NCBI GenBank assembly: GCA_046091285.1
Contig: JBJTBH010000172.1
Coordinates: 1-26,532 of the forward strand
Reading direction: 5' to 3'
Length of the DNA stretch: 26,532 nt
DNA from: CAIXOZ01 sp046091285
GTDB lineage: Bacteria; Cyanobacteriota; Cyanobacteriia; PCC-6307; Cyanobiaceae
Shown: piece after piece, positions 8,529 through 15,498 of the stretch
Layout of the letters: every line of letters starts with the position of its first letter
Numbering within the stretch: position 1 is the stretch's first letter
Notes under the pieces: model-generated
Told to the model about the DNA's origin: nothing
Seen by the model: the letters and a program-made list of their open reading frames with translations, nothing else
Databases searched by the model: none
Translations under genes and position numbers: made by a program

Positions 8529-9623
8529 ATGAAGCGGTCGGCGCTCCTGAAGGGCTGGGCCTGGATCCGCAGCCACGACCCACGCCGGTTTCCAGCTCGA
8601 CTGACCAGCTGGTTCACTCGGCGGAACGCTGGCCTCACCATCAACCGGGCAGCGCTCCTGAAGGGCTGGGCCTGGATCCGCAGCCACGACCCACGCCGGT
8701 TTCCGGGTGGACTGAACACCTGGCTCGGCTTGCTCAGCCTCGGCTTTGTCCTGGCCGCTCTGCTTCATCACGGCCAGGGGCTGGTCTCCCTGTCGCTCGA
8801 TCGCCAGGGGGTCGGCTGGGTGGTGCTGGCGGTGGGCAGCGCCTGGCTGAGTCTTGGGGTCAATGCCATGGCCTGGCAGGAAGGCCTGCACTGGCTCGGC
8901 ATCAGTCGACCGTCGACCGGGCTGCTGCCGCTGTTTCTGGCCAGCAACCTGAAGAAGTACCTGCCCGGTGGCGGCTGGCATCTGCTGGCGAGGGTCCAGG
9001 CGCTCCGGCGCGGGGGAGAAGGACTGGGCCCCCCTGTGGCCACCAGCACCGCCCTGCTTGGAACCGTGCTCGATCCGCTGCTGATGGCCCTCGCGGCGCT
9101 GGCCCTCGTGCCGCTCGGTGGCTGGCAGGGGGGCCTGCTGCTGCTGGGGCTCGCCCCCGTGCTGTTGCTGACCCTGCCGGATCGGCTGACAGGCGTGCTG
9201 AGCTGGCTGGAACAGCAGAAGGCCCGCCATCTGAACCTTGCGAGCGCTCCACTGCCAACCCTGACGAGCACCCCCTGGCGCCCCTGGCTGGCAGAGCTCG
9301 GGTTCGTGGTGGTGCGTTTCCTGGCCTTCGCCTGCTGCATTCAGGCCTTTGATCTGGCCAACCTGCTGGGATGGGCGAACTGGCTGGCGGCCTTTGCCGT
9401 GGCCTGGACCGCGGGTCTGGTGGTGCCCGGAGCTCCGGGAGGGCTGGGGGTGTTCGAAGCGGCGCTGCTGTTGAGGCTGTCCGGAACCATCCCTGACGCC
9501 CCGTTGCTGGCTGTGGCCCTCACCTACCGGCTGGCCACCACAGCAGCCGACCTGCTCGCGGCTGGCGCCGTGCACCTGGACCGCCGGCGGGAGCCGACGG
9601 ACAGATCACCTGGTTCGCAATAG
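8529..9623 (+). CDS. UPF0104/AglD-MprF-like integral membrane protein with duplicated N-terminal segment
   Basis: The 364-residue protein has about eight hydrophobic segments from residue 63 onward. It also has landmarks typical of lysylphosphatidylglycerol synthase TM-region/UPF0104 proteins: ASNLKKYLPGGGWHLLARV (family pattern for the polar loop), VVRFLAFACCIQAF and the glycine-rich WTAGLVVPGAPGGLGVFEAALL near the C-terminus. Members move or act on lipid-linked substrates; the substrate here is unknown. The first 62 residues contain an 18-residue segment (ALLKGWAWIRSHDPRRFP) twice, 37 residues apart, which is unusual. The start at 8529 takes in both copies. It lies 13 bp after larC and one base before the fur gene. 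Confidence 0.8.
   Translation: MKRSALLKGWAWIRSHDPRRFPARLTSWFTRRNAGLTINRAALLKGWAWIRSHDPRRFPGGLNTWLGLLSLGFVLAALLHHGQGLVSLSLDRQGVGWVVLAVGSAWLSLGVNAMAWQEGLHWLGISRPSTGLLPLFLASNLKKYLPGGGWHLLARVQALRRGGEGLGPPVATSTALLGTVLDPLLMALAALALVPLGGWQGGLLLLGLAPVLLLTLPDRLTGVLSWLEQQKARHLNLASAPLPTLTSTPWRPWLAELGFVVVRFLAFACCIQAFDLANLLGWANWLAAFAVAWTAGLVVPGAPGGLGVFEAALLLRLSGTIPDAPLLAVALTYRLATTAADLLAAGAVHLDRRREPTDRSPGSQ
8541..8593 (+). repeat. 53-bp perfect direct repeat, copy 1
   Basis: This 53-bp stretch is identical to 8652-8704, in frame, 111 bp (37 codons) apart. It encodes residues 5-22 of the UPF0104-like protein. Similarity continues beyond it with mismatches (GACTGA.CA.CTGG pattern just downstream), so the duplication unit was larger than the identical core. 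Confidence 0.97.
8652..8704 (+). repeat. 53-bp perfect direct repeat, copy 2
   Basis: This is the second copy, encoding residues 42-59 of the same protein, just before the first transmembrane segment. Identity over all 53 positions, including third codon positions, points to a recent duplication or recent gene conversion. Confidence 0.97.
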
Positions 9624-9624
9624 G

Positions 9625-10158
9625 ATGCCGTTAATGAGAACCTGCGGCCCTGTGGTCCTGCCCACCCTCCGGTCCAGCCGCACCCCATTCAGGAGCGCAG
9701 GCCCACCGACCGACAACCTGCGTTCAACGCTCCATGGCCGTGGACAACGGCTGACCCCCCAGCGACAGCGGGTGCTGGCTCTGTTCGAGACGATCGGAGA
9801 AGGACGCCATCTCAGTGCAGAGGAAGTGCATCAGGGGCTGCTGGACTCCAAGGAACGCATCTCTCTGGCCACCGTGTATCGCACGCTGCGCTTACTGAGT
9901 TCGATGGGACTGCTGCTGGAGCTGGAGCTTCCGGAAGGGGGCAGGCGATACGAACTGGCGGGGGATGCCCATCGCGACCACCATCACCTGGTCTGCGTCG
10001 GCTGCGGTCGCACGGAGGAATTCGAAAGCCTGCCGGTGCTGCAGGCCGGCGGTGATGCCGCCGGCCGCCTCGGATTTCAACTGCTCGATTGTGTGCTGAA
10101 CGTGCGGGCCCTCTGTCCGAACTGCCGGGCTGAGCAGGGGCTCTCCACTCAGGCCTGA
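9625..10158 (+). CDS. fur: Fur-family transcriptional regulator, FurA-like
   Basis: This is a ferric-uptake-regulator-type winged-helix protein: RGQRLTPQRQRVL, then HLSAEEVH...ISLATVYRTLRLLSSMGLL as DNA-binding domain. The metal-binding/dimerisation domain has GRRYEL, HRDHHHLVCVGCG (CxxC plus His cluster) and a second Cys pair in the segment VRALCPNC. The GFQLLDCVLNVRALCPNC ending resembles cyanobacterial FurA (iron) more than the Zur encoded nearby or PerR. It should repress iron-uptake genes when Fe(II) is bound. About 30 residues precede the conserved start; the true start may be the ATG at 9634 or later. It lies one base after the membrane-protein gene and its last ten bases overlap a convergent small gene. 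Subtype assignment is inference. Confidence 0.85.
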   Translation: MPLMRTCGPVVLPTLRSSRTPFRSAGPPTDNLRSTLHGRGQRLTPQRQRVLALFETIGEGRHLSAEEVHQGLLDSKERISLATVYRTLRLLSSMGLLLELELPEGGRRYELAGDAHRDHHHLVCVGCGRTEEFESLPVLQAGGDAAGRLGFQLLDCVLNVRALCPNCRAEQGLSTQA

Positions 10159-10298
10159 GATCGGTTCGTTCGCACCGGAATCGGCACGAGAACAGGCTGC
10201 ATCAGCCCGCCGCCGCCATTGTCATCATCAGAATCGATCGTCAGCCAGAAAGCCAGGGCGAGCAGGGCCACAGTGGTGATCAGAACCAGCTCAACCAT
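10149..10298 (-). CDS. Small single-pass membrane protein (49 aa), unknown function
   Basis: An ATG at 10298 is preceded by a good ribosome-binding site (GAGGAAGG a few bases upstream on the minus strand). The product begins MVELVLITTVALLALAFWL, one clear membrane-spanning helix, followed by an acidic IDSDDDNGGGG linker and a short MQPVLVPIPV segment. The layout resembles many short cyanobacterial membrane proteins, and I have the impression of a conserved picocyanobacterial family, but cannot name it. The stop codon overlaps the 3' end of the convergent fur gene by 10 bp. Confidence 0.7.
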   Translation of the reverse strand: MVELVLITTVALLALAFWLTIDSDDDNGGGGLMQPVLVPIPVRTNRSQA

Positions 10299-10343
10299 GG
10301 GCCTTCCTCAGGTCGCGTCACCTTAATGGCGTTTTTCGGTTGT

Positions 10344-10364
10344 CGCTCGCCGATCAGGCGAGCG
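10344..10364 (-). terminator. GC-rich stem-loop at the end of the Cys-rich ORF
   Basis: A perfect 8-bp inverted repeat (CGCTCGCC / GGCGAGCG) with a 5-nt loop spans the stop codon of the minus-strand Cys-rich ORF. No T tract follows on the minus strand. It may end or stabilise the transcript of the cobW-side operon. Confidence 0.4.
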
Positions 10365-10551
10365 GATCTCCGCCCGTCAGCAGCGGCTGACCTTCCTGAC
10401 GCGGGATTCCCTCACAACTGCACAGCCCACAGAGCTGCACGGCACAGAGAGGCCCGCAGGACCGACGGAGGCCCCCGGAGCAGACCAGCCAGCCGCAAGG
10501 GGGCGAAGGGCAGGGGTCAGGAAAAACCCTTGCCGGCGTCACGGGCCACAC
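10354..10551 (-). CDS. Possible Cys-rich small protein (65 aa)
   Basis: A minus-strand ORF overlapping the last 35 bp of the cobW-like gene encodes eight cysteines in 33 residues (positions about 14, 19, 24, 32, 36, 41, 44, 46), with segments CGWLVCSGGL, CGPLCAVQLCGLCSCEGIPR and a hydrophilic tail. The dense, spaced CxxxC / CxxC / CxC pattern looks like a small metal-binding protein, and it lies directly downstream of a zinc-type GTPase. No clear ribosome-binding site is seen and I cannot name a family. It could be a chance ORF in GC-rich DNA, though the Cys spacing and the hairpin at its stop favour a gene. Confidence 0.45.
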   Translation of the reverse strand: MWPVTPARVFPDPCPSPPCGWLVCSGGLRRSCGPLCAVQLCGLCSCEGIPRQEGQPLLTGGDPLA

Positions 10552-11821
10552 AGGCCTGTAGCTGACGGCGCAGCCGGCTGTGGTTGAGCTCCTTGCCGAT
10601 CAGCACCAGCTGGTTCTTGCGCTCGCCGCTCCAGACACTGTCATCAATCGAGAAGCGCTTACCAGCAAGATGGAAAATATGGCGCTTGTCACTTTCATTG
10701 AACCAGAGAATCCCCTTGGCACGAAAAACTTCGGTCGGCAGTTGATGATCGAGGAAATTCTGAAATTTACGCAGAGAAAAAGGTCCATCCGCAACAAAAG
10801 ACAGCGAAGTGAATCCTTCGATCGCCAGATGATCATTATGACTGGTCACCCTGGCTGTGCCTGGCTGATGCTGATCGGACCCTGAATGATGGTGATGGGC
10901 ATGATCATGGGAGCCATGGGCAGGCTTATGCGCGCCATTGGAATGAGACCCATGGGAATCGGCATGCGCCTGTCCCTGGTGAGTGCCGTGCTCGTGGCTC
11001 CCGTGATCGTGGGATCCGTGATCATGAGATCCGTGCTCGTGAACACAGTGGTGATGGTCGTGATCGCAGTCACTGTGGTCCTGCTCGGCGGCCACCCGAT
11101 CACTCTCGAACAGTCCGACACTGAGAAGCAGCGGCAGACTCACCTCTCCCTTGACTGAACGCAGAATCCGGGCCTCATTCTTGAGGCTGCGCAGCTGATC
11201 CTCAAGCTCTTCAAGGCGCTCAGAGCTCACCAGATCACACTTGTTAAGAAGTAGAATATCGCCGTAAATCACCTGAGCCCTGGCAACCTCACTATCCAGC
11301 AGCGATTCACTGAAATTCTCGGCATCGATCAACGTGATGATTGAATCAAGGCGCGTGAGGTCGCGCAGGTCACTGCCGAGAAAAGTCATCGCCACCGGCA
11401 GAGGATCCGCCAGTCCAGTGGTCTCAACCACCAGGTAATCCACAGGTTCCGGTCGATCCAGGATCCGATAGACGGCCTCCAGCAGTTCGCCATTGATCGA
11501 GCAGCAGATGCAGCCATTGCTGAGCTCCACCATGTCCTCACCCGTGGCGATGATCAGATCGTTGTCGATGCCGATCTCGCCGAATTCATTCACCAGAACA
11601 GCCGTCTTGACGCCCTGCTGATTGCTGAGGATGTGATTGAGAAGGGTGGTCTTTCCGGCCCCCAGAAAGCCGGTGAGAATGGTCACCGGCAGGGAGGTGA
11701 TCGCCGTCTCCATGGCCGTCACCCCATCCTGAGTGTCTTCGTTCGAACCGGCGCTGGACTGGGGCCGGGTCACGCTGCTGGAAGTGCTCGTCATGGACCG
11801 CGGTGAACGCTCATCGATCAA
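10517..11821 (-). CDS. CobW/COG0523-family GTPase metallochaperone with His-rich loop
   Basis: This is a G3E-type P-loop GTPase: Walker A GFLGAGKTTLLNH (residues 51-63), the metal-binding SNGCICCSI motif (CxCC, about 103-107), the Walker-B region DYLVVETTGLADP, and the NKCD guanine-specificity motif (193-196). Between the GTPase and the CobW C-terminal domain lies an 80-residue His-rich loop (about 249-330, repeated HDHGSHDHGSHEHG). Such proteins deliver zinc (ZNG1/ZigA type) or cobalt. The znuA, znuC, zur and znuB neighbours argue for zinc here. The start could be 11821, 11794 or 11713; the P-loop begins only at residue 51, so the N-terminus is uncertain. It lies 131 bp downstream of znuA on the same strand. 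Confidence 0.88.
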   Translation of the reverse strand: MIDERSPRSMTSTSSSVTRPQSSAGSNEDTQDGVTAMETAITSLPVTILTGFLGAGKTTLLNHILSNQQGVKTAVLVNEFGEIGIDNDLIIATGEDMVELSNGCICCSINGELLEAVYRILDRPEPVDYLVVETTGLADPLPVAMTFLGSDLRDLTRLDSIITLIDAENFSESLLDSEVARAQVIYGDILLLNKCDLVSSERLEELEDQLRSLKNEARILRSVKGEVSLPLLLSVGLFESDRVAAEQDHSDCDHDHHHCVHEHGSHDHGSHDHGSHEHGTHQGQAHADSHGSHSNGAHKPAHGSHDHAHHHHSGSDQHQPGTARVTSHNDHLAIEGFTSLSFVADGPFSLRKFQNFLDHQLPTEVFRAKGILWFNESDKRHIFHLAGKRFSIDDSVWSGERKNQLVLIGKELNHSRLRRQLQACVARDAGKGFS

Positions 11822-11952
11822 TCGTCACCAGTCTGGCCCGCGGATGAATCCTCTGCCGCCGCCGCTGACATCGGCACGACGGACGCCGAAGGAGCGGGAA
11901 GGGGCGGATCGGTGGATCAGAGAGCAGGGCGCAGGCAGGCGGGGCTGCCGGC

Positions 11953-12936
11953 TCAGGGGATCCTGCGCCACTGCCTGATCAGGGCCGCCTGGCCCTGCCG
12001 GTCGCAGCGACCGTTCAAGCCCTCCACGATCAGACAGGTGTTGGCCGTCAGGGTGCTGACCAGATCAGCGCTGCCGTCGCTGGCCGGGGCCAGACCATCG
12101 GCCACCAGAGCCGCCGGTGCCAGAGGAACGCCGCTGAGGGCCTGGATGCGCAGCAGGGCCTTGCTGGGAGGCCATTGCTCCGGAAAGAGCATCGGCACCT
12201 TTTCACGCCTGAGGTCAGCCAGGACGGACAGGAAGGCCTGGGGACGGAGACTGTCACTGCTGCTCATGGCATCGACCACCGGCCATTCCCTGAGGTCATA
12301 GGCCCGCGCAAGGCTGGCGAAGGCTCGGTGACCGGTGGCCAGGGGCCGATCTCCGGGGATGGTGGCGAACTGACGACGGTTCCAGCGATCCAGCTGCTCC
12401 AGCACATCGACCATCGCGGCGGCGCGTGCCGCCATGGCAGCCCTGGCCGAGGGCTGGCGCTGCTGCAGCTGCTCCGCCACCCGCTGCACCATGGCCGCCG
12501 CCTGGCCGGGATCGTGCCAGACATGGGGATCTCGATCGCCATGGCGATGATCGGACGACGGATCCGCGTTGTGATCCGCATCGAGGTGCGGGCTGTCCGG
12601 AACAGCACGTTCCGCCACCGCGACGACATCGGGCTGTCCAGCCAGGGCGGGCGTCAGGTCGTAGCCGTTGATCAGCACAAGGGAGGCCTGTCGCAGGGCG
12701 CGGCCATGGCCTGGAGTGAGTCGGAACTGATGGGGATCATCACCGGGCTGCAGCAGACAGTCGACGGACACGTCAGCGGCCGCCAGACGGCGCGTGAGAT
12801 CACAGAGCACACCATCAGCAGCGATCACCTGGGCGGGCGGTGAGAACTGGCAGGCCATCAGGGCCACAGGGACGCCTGAGAGGGCGATCACAGACGACAG
12901 CCGGAGATGACGGGCAAACAAAACAGAGTGAGCCAC
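11953..12936 (-). CDS. znuA: Zinc ABC transporter substrate-binding protein ZnuA
   Basis: This is a cluster A-I solute-binding protein that captures zinc outside the inner membrane for ZnuBC. The N-terminus has a hydrophobic signal ending in a lipobox-like LMAC (Cys29), suggesting a lipoprotein. Metal-ligand landmarks are DPHQF (His69), a His/Asp-rich loop (HLDADHNADPSSDHRHGDRD), DPHVWHDP (about 137-144) and the LATGHRAFASLARAY segment with the third His. The start is a GTG at 12936; no in-frame ATG lies closer. It is divergent from znuC with 77 bp between the start codons. It is 327 residues, normal for the family. Confidence 0.92.
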   Translation of the reverse strand: MAHSVLFARHLRLSSVIALSGVPVALMACQFSPPAQVIAADGVLCDLTRRLAAADVSVDCLLQPGDDPHQFRLTPGHGRALRQASLVLINGYDLTPALAGQPDVVAVAERAVPDSPHLDADHNADPSSDHRHGDRDPHVWHDPGQAAAMVQRVAEQLQQRQPSARAAMAARAAAMVDVLEQLDRWNRRQFATIPGDRPLATGHRAFASLARAYDLREWPVVDAMSSSDSLRPQAFLSVLADLRREKVPMLFPEQWPPSKALLRIQALSGVPLAPAALVADGLAPASDGSADLVSTLTANTCLIVEGLNGRCDRQGQAALIRQWRRIP

Positions 12937-12952
12937 GGAAGGGGCAGCATTG

Positions 12953-12967
12953 GAACGGTAACGGTTC
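12953..12967. promoter_or_regulatory. Imperfect palindrome between znuA and znuC, candidate Zur operator
   Basis: The 15-mer GAACGGTAACGGTTC is symmetric at six of seven position pairs (GAAC.GT.AC.GTTC) and sits in the 77-bp divergent space between znuA and znuC. Dyads of this size are typical of Fur-family operators, and Zur is encoded just downstream. The sequence does not match the AT-rich zinc box TGATAATNATTATCA that I recall for cyanobacteria, so the assignment is by position and symmetry only. Confidence 0.4.
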
Positions 12968-13013
12968 TCAATCCCTCACCCCCATTACGCTGCATCGACG
13001 CTCTGGCCTCTCC

Positions 13014-13709
13014 GTGTCCCTTGAGGTAAGTCAGCTGGAGGTTCGCCGCGGCGAGGAATCGACCCTGTGCGGCATCAGCTTCACCCTTCATCCCGGCAGC
13101 CTCACCGCCCTGGTCGGGCCGAATGGCGCCGGCAAGAGCACCCTGCTGCAGGCCATCGCCGGCCAGTTGCCGTTGACAGCCGGCACCATTCATCTCGATG
13201 GCGCACCGCTGAATGACGGGAGGAACCGACGCCAGCTGGCGCTGATGCCCCAGAGAAGCGAGATCGCCTGGCATTTCCCGATCACGGTGCAGGCTCTGGT
13301 GGGTCTCGGGCGACTGGCCGCCCAGCGCCCGGGCTGCTGCGATGTCGAGGCAGCACTGCAACGGGTCGGTCTCTCAGCCCTGGCGAAACGCCGGCTGGAT
13401 CAGCTCTCCGGCGGACAGCAGCAGCGGGCCCTTCTGGCACGGACCCTGGTGCAACCGGCTCGGGTGCTCCTGCTCGATGAGCCGTGCGCAGCCATTGATC
13501 CCCCCTCCCGCACCGAGCTGCTGCAAGTGATGCGACAGCTGCGCGACGCCGGACTCACCCTGCTGGTCAGCAGCCACGACTGGGGGCCGGATCTGGATGC
13601 CTACGACCGGGTGCTGGTGCTGGATCGACATCTGCTTGCCGATGGGACACCACAGCAGGTGCGCCAGGCCCCGGGCGATCTTCGCCTCGGCAACCATTGC
13701 TGTGGCTGA
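13014..13709 (+). CDS. znuC: Zinc ABC transporter ATP-binding protein ZnuC
   Basis: This ATPase subunit powers zinc import with ZnuA and ZnuB. Walker A is GPNGAGKST, the ABC signature LSGGQQQR, Walker B VLLLDEPCAAID, and the switch His is in VSSHDWG. The reading frame is open further upstream, but a GTG at 13014 gives MSLEVSQLEVRRGEE, the usual start of this subfamily, and leaves room for the znuA/znuC promoter region. It is 231 residues. Downstream, zur is encoded convergently only 12 bp away, so znuC is separated from znuB. Confidence 0.93.
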   Translation: MSLEVSQLEVRRGEESTLCGISFTLHPGSLTALVGPNGAGKSTLLQAIAGQLPLTAGTIHLDGAPLNDGRNRRQLALMPQRSEIAWHFPITVQALVGLGRLAAQRPGCCDVEAALQRVGLSALAKRRLDQLSGGQQQRALLARTLVQPARVLLLDEPCAAIDPPSRTELLQVMRQLRDAGLTLLVSSHDWGPDLDAYDRVLVLDRHLLADGTPQQVRQAPGDLRLGNHCCG

Positions 13710-13721
13710 CCCGCAGGCGAT

Positions 13722-14123
13722 TCAGCTCTGCTGACGGCTCCGGCAGCCGGAACACAGCCCGAAGAACTCCAGGGTGTGAAACAGAAGCTCAAACCCTGCG
13801 GCCTGATCCAAGGGAAGGGACAGATCGTGCATCGGGCAATGCTTCAGGACCACCGTCGTTCCGCAGTCGACACAGGTGAGGTGATGTTCATCCCGCTCGG
13901 TGGGGGCGAACAGCGCTTCGCCGCTCGGCAGATGACGACTGCGAACCAGACCACGCTGCTGCAGCTGCCGCAGATGGCGGTACACGGTGGCCAGCCCCAT
14001 CGCCTGGGGCCCCTGGCGCAGCAACGCATGCAGATCCTGACCGGAAAGCTCCCGATCCACCTGCCGGAGTTGATCAAGAAGCAGCTGCTGGCGGTCGCTC
14101 GGAGCGGCAACCTGGGAGGACAT
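13722..14123 (-). CDS. zur: Zinc uptake regulator Zur (Fur family)
   Basis: This is a short Fur-family repressor (133 aa). The winged helix includes RELSGQDLHALLRQ and MGLATVYRHLRQLQQRGLV; the metal domain has DEHHLTCVDCGTT, a CPMHDL segment and the closing FFGLCSGC (structural Cys4 zinc site). The compact length and the sequence around RSRHLPSGEALFAP match picocyanobacterial Zur rather than FurA. It should repress znu genes when zinc is sufficient. Its location between znuC and znuB on the opposite strand supports the assignment. It is divergent from znuB with 34 bp between start codons, so both promoters overlap. Confidence 0.9.
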   Translation of the reverse strand: MSSQVAAPSDRQQLLLDQLRQVDRELSGQDLHALLRQGPQAMGLATVYRHLRQLQQRGLVRSRHLPSGEALFAPTERDEHHLTCVDCGTTVVLKHCPMHDLSLPLDQAAGFELLFHTLEFFGLCSGCRSRQQS

Positions 14124-14157
14124 GGCCGGGATCGCTCAGGCGACGTGAACTGATCCT

Positions 14158-14958
14158 ATGGAGACCCCCTGGTGGCTGTTGCCGTTGCTGCTGGCCCTGG
14201 TCATCGGCGGCCTCTGTCCCCTAGCCGGCACCCTGCTGCTCGTGCAACGCCGGCTGGTTCTGGCTAATCTCGTCTCCCATGCCGTCCTGCCGGGGCTGGC
14301 GATGGCCGTGGCCCTGCAAGCCGATCCTGCCCTCGGTGGAGTGATCAGCGGCGTGGCGGGTGCCCTGCTCTCGGAACGTCTCAGCCGACTCGACAGGCCT
14401 GGAGAAGCCGGCGATGAGGCGGTGCTCAACACCGTGCTGGCGGGCTTTCTCGGAGTCGGCGTGCTGATGATTCCGCTGTTGCACATCCGCGTCAACCTCG
14501 AGGCGGTGCTGTTCGGAGATCTGCTGGCGGCAGGACCGGGCGACCTGGTGCGCAGCCTTCTGGCGCTTGCAGCCGTGCTGATGCTCCTGGTGTTGCGTTA
14601 CGGCGACTACGTCTTCCTGGGGGTCGATCCCGTTGGAGCGGCCGGCGCCGGTCTGCCGGTCCGACGTCTGCGGCGGCGGCTGACCCTGGTGACGGCGTTC
14701 ACGGTGGTCAGCGCGATGACCGCGGTGGGTGTGGTCCTGGTGATCGGCCTGATGGGAGCCCCGGCCCTGCTGGTGCTGCCCGGGGTCTCCAGCCTGCGTC
14801 AGGCCATCGTGCGCTCAGCGGGGCTGGGCATGCTGATCAGCCTTTCCGGCTTCATCCTGGCGGTTCAACCGCTGGTGAATCTGCCACCGGGCCCCCTGAT
14901 CGGGGTGCTGTGCCTGGGTCTGCTGCCGCTGGCGGCACGCCAGGGATCCCGGCGCTGA
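14158..14958 (+). CDS. znuB: Zinc ABC transporter permease ZnuB
   Basis: This ABC-3 family integral membrane subunit has 266 residues and about eight hydrophobic helices. Family landmarks are PLAGTLLLVQRRLVLANLVSHAVLPG near the N-terminus, the LEAVLFGDLLAAGPGDL segment (LFG coupling region) and VVLVIGLMGAPALLVLPGV. It forms the channel for zinc with ZnuC. It is preceded by the divergent zur gene rather than following znuC directly, so it needs its own promoter in the 34-bp gap or read-through across antisense zur. It is convergent with the QueD-like gene. Confidence 0.9.
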   Translation: METPWWLLPLLLALVIGGLCPLAGTLLLVQRRLVLANLVSHAVLPGLAMAVALQADPALGGVISGVAGALLSERLSRLDRPGEAGDEAVLNTVLAGFLGVGVLMIPLLHIRVNLEAVLFGDLLAAGPGDLVRSLLALAAVLMLLVLRYGDYVFLGVDPVGAAGAGLPVRRLRRRLTLVTAFTVVSAMTAVGVVLVIGLMGAPALLVLPGVSSLRQAIVRSAGLGMLISLSGFILAVQPLVNLPPGPLIGVLCLGLLPLAARQGSRR

Positions 14959-14980
14959 GCCTGGCGCAACAGCGCGGACC

Positions 14981-15460
14981 TCAGTGGCGAGGCGTTCCAT
15001 CGGTGCCGACCCAGGCCGGCAGGGCCTCGTAGCAGGCGGCATTGCGTTCATTTTCGCGGGCTTCCACCTTCCAGCACCAGGTCCGGCCTCCATCCCGCTC
15101 CTGCAGCAGCGCATTGGCCCAACCCCAGACCAGGGCGGCACTGGCCTCCATCCCGACGTTCTCCATCACCCGCAGATCGAGGGCGCCCTGATCGGCCAGT
15201 GCACGCCACTGCTCCAGCAACGGATCATCAGCATTGACGAGAAACGTGTGATCGAACTGCTGGGCCAGCTGGCGCTCCAGTGGCCTGAGGCTGGAGAAAT
15301 CGACGACAAAGCCACAGGCATCAAGGGAACGAGCCCCGAACCAGATGGTGAAACTGCGGCTGTAACCGTGCACGAAACGGCAATGGCCGGGGTGGCGCCA
15401 CTGGCGATGACAGCAGGGGTAGCCGCTGAACTGTTTGCTGCAGGTGTAGGCGGCCGACAT
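14981..15460 (-). CDS. 6-pyruvoyl-tetrahydropterin synthase / QueD-like protein
   Basis: This is a T-fold enzyme of the 6-carboxy-tetrahydropterin synthase (QueD) / 6-pyruvoyl-tetrahydropterin synthase group, acting on dihydroneopterin triphosphate in queuosine or pterin synthesis. The start MSAAYTCSKQFSGYPCCHRQ holds candidate catalytic Cys and the first zinc His. The next zinc ligands are in HCRFVHGYSRSF. GFVVDFSSLRPLERQLAQQFDHTFL and a late Glu-containing segment (CWKVEARENERN) follow. The ATG at 15460 gives 159 residues and the family start; a longer frame extends upstream. It is divergent from hisIE (38 bp). QueD and pterin synthase roles cannot be separated by sequence reading alone. 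Confidence 0.85.
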   Translation of the reverse strand: MSAAYTCSKQFSGYPCCHRQWRHPGHCRFVHGYSRSFTIWFGARSLDACGFVVDFSSLRPLERQLAQQFDHTFLVNADDPLLEQWRALADQGALDLRVMENVGMEASAALVWGWANALLQERDGGRTWCWKVEARENERNAACYEALPAWVGTDGTPRH

Positions 15461-15498
15461 CGTGATAAGGGAAGATCGAAGCAGATTGCGAGCGTGCC

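Noticed and set aside
8478..9575. 365-codon minus-strand ORF opposite the UPF0104-like gene
   Set aside because: Gln/Pro/Gly-rich antisense translation; the plus strand has a clear membrane-protein family match.
10886..11158. Met/Val-rich plus-strand ORF that looks like a membrane protein
   Set aside because: It is the complement of the His-rich repeat of the CobW-like gene; repeated His codons read in reverse as Met and Val.
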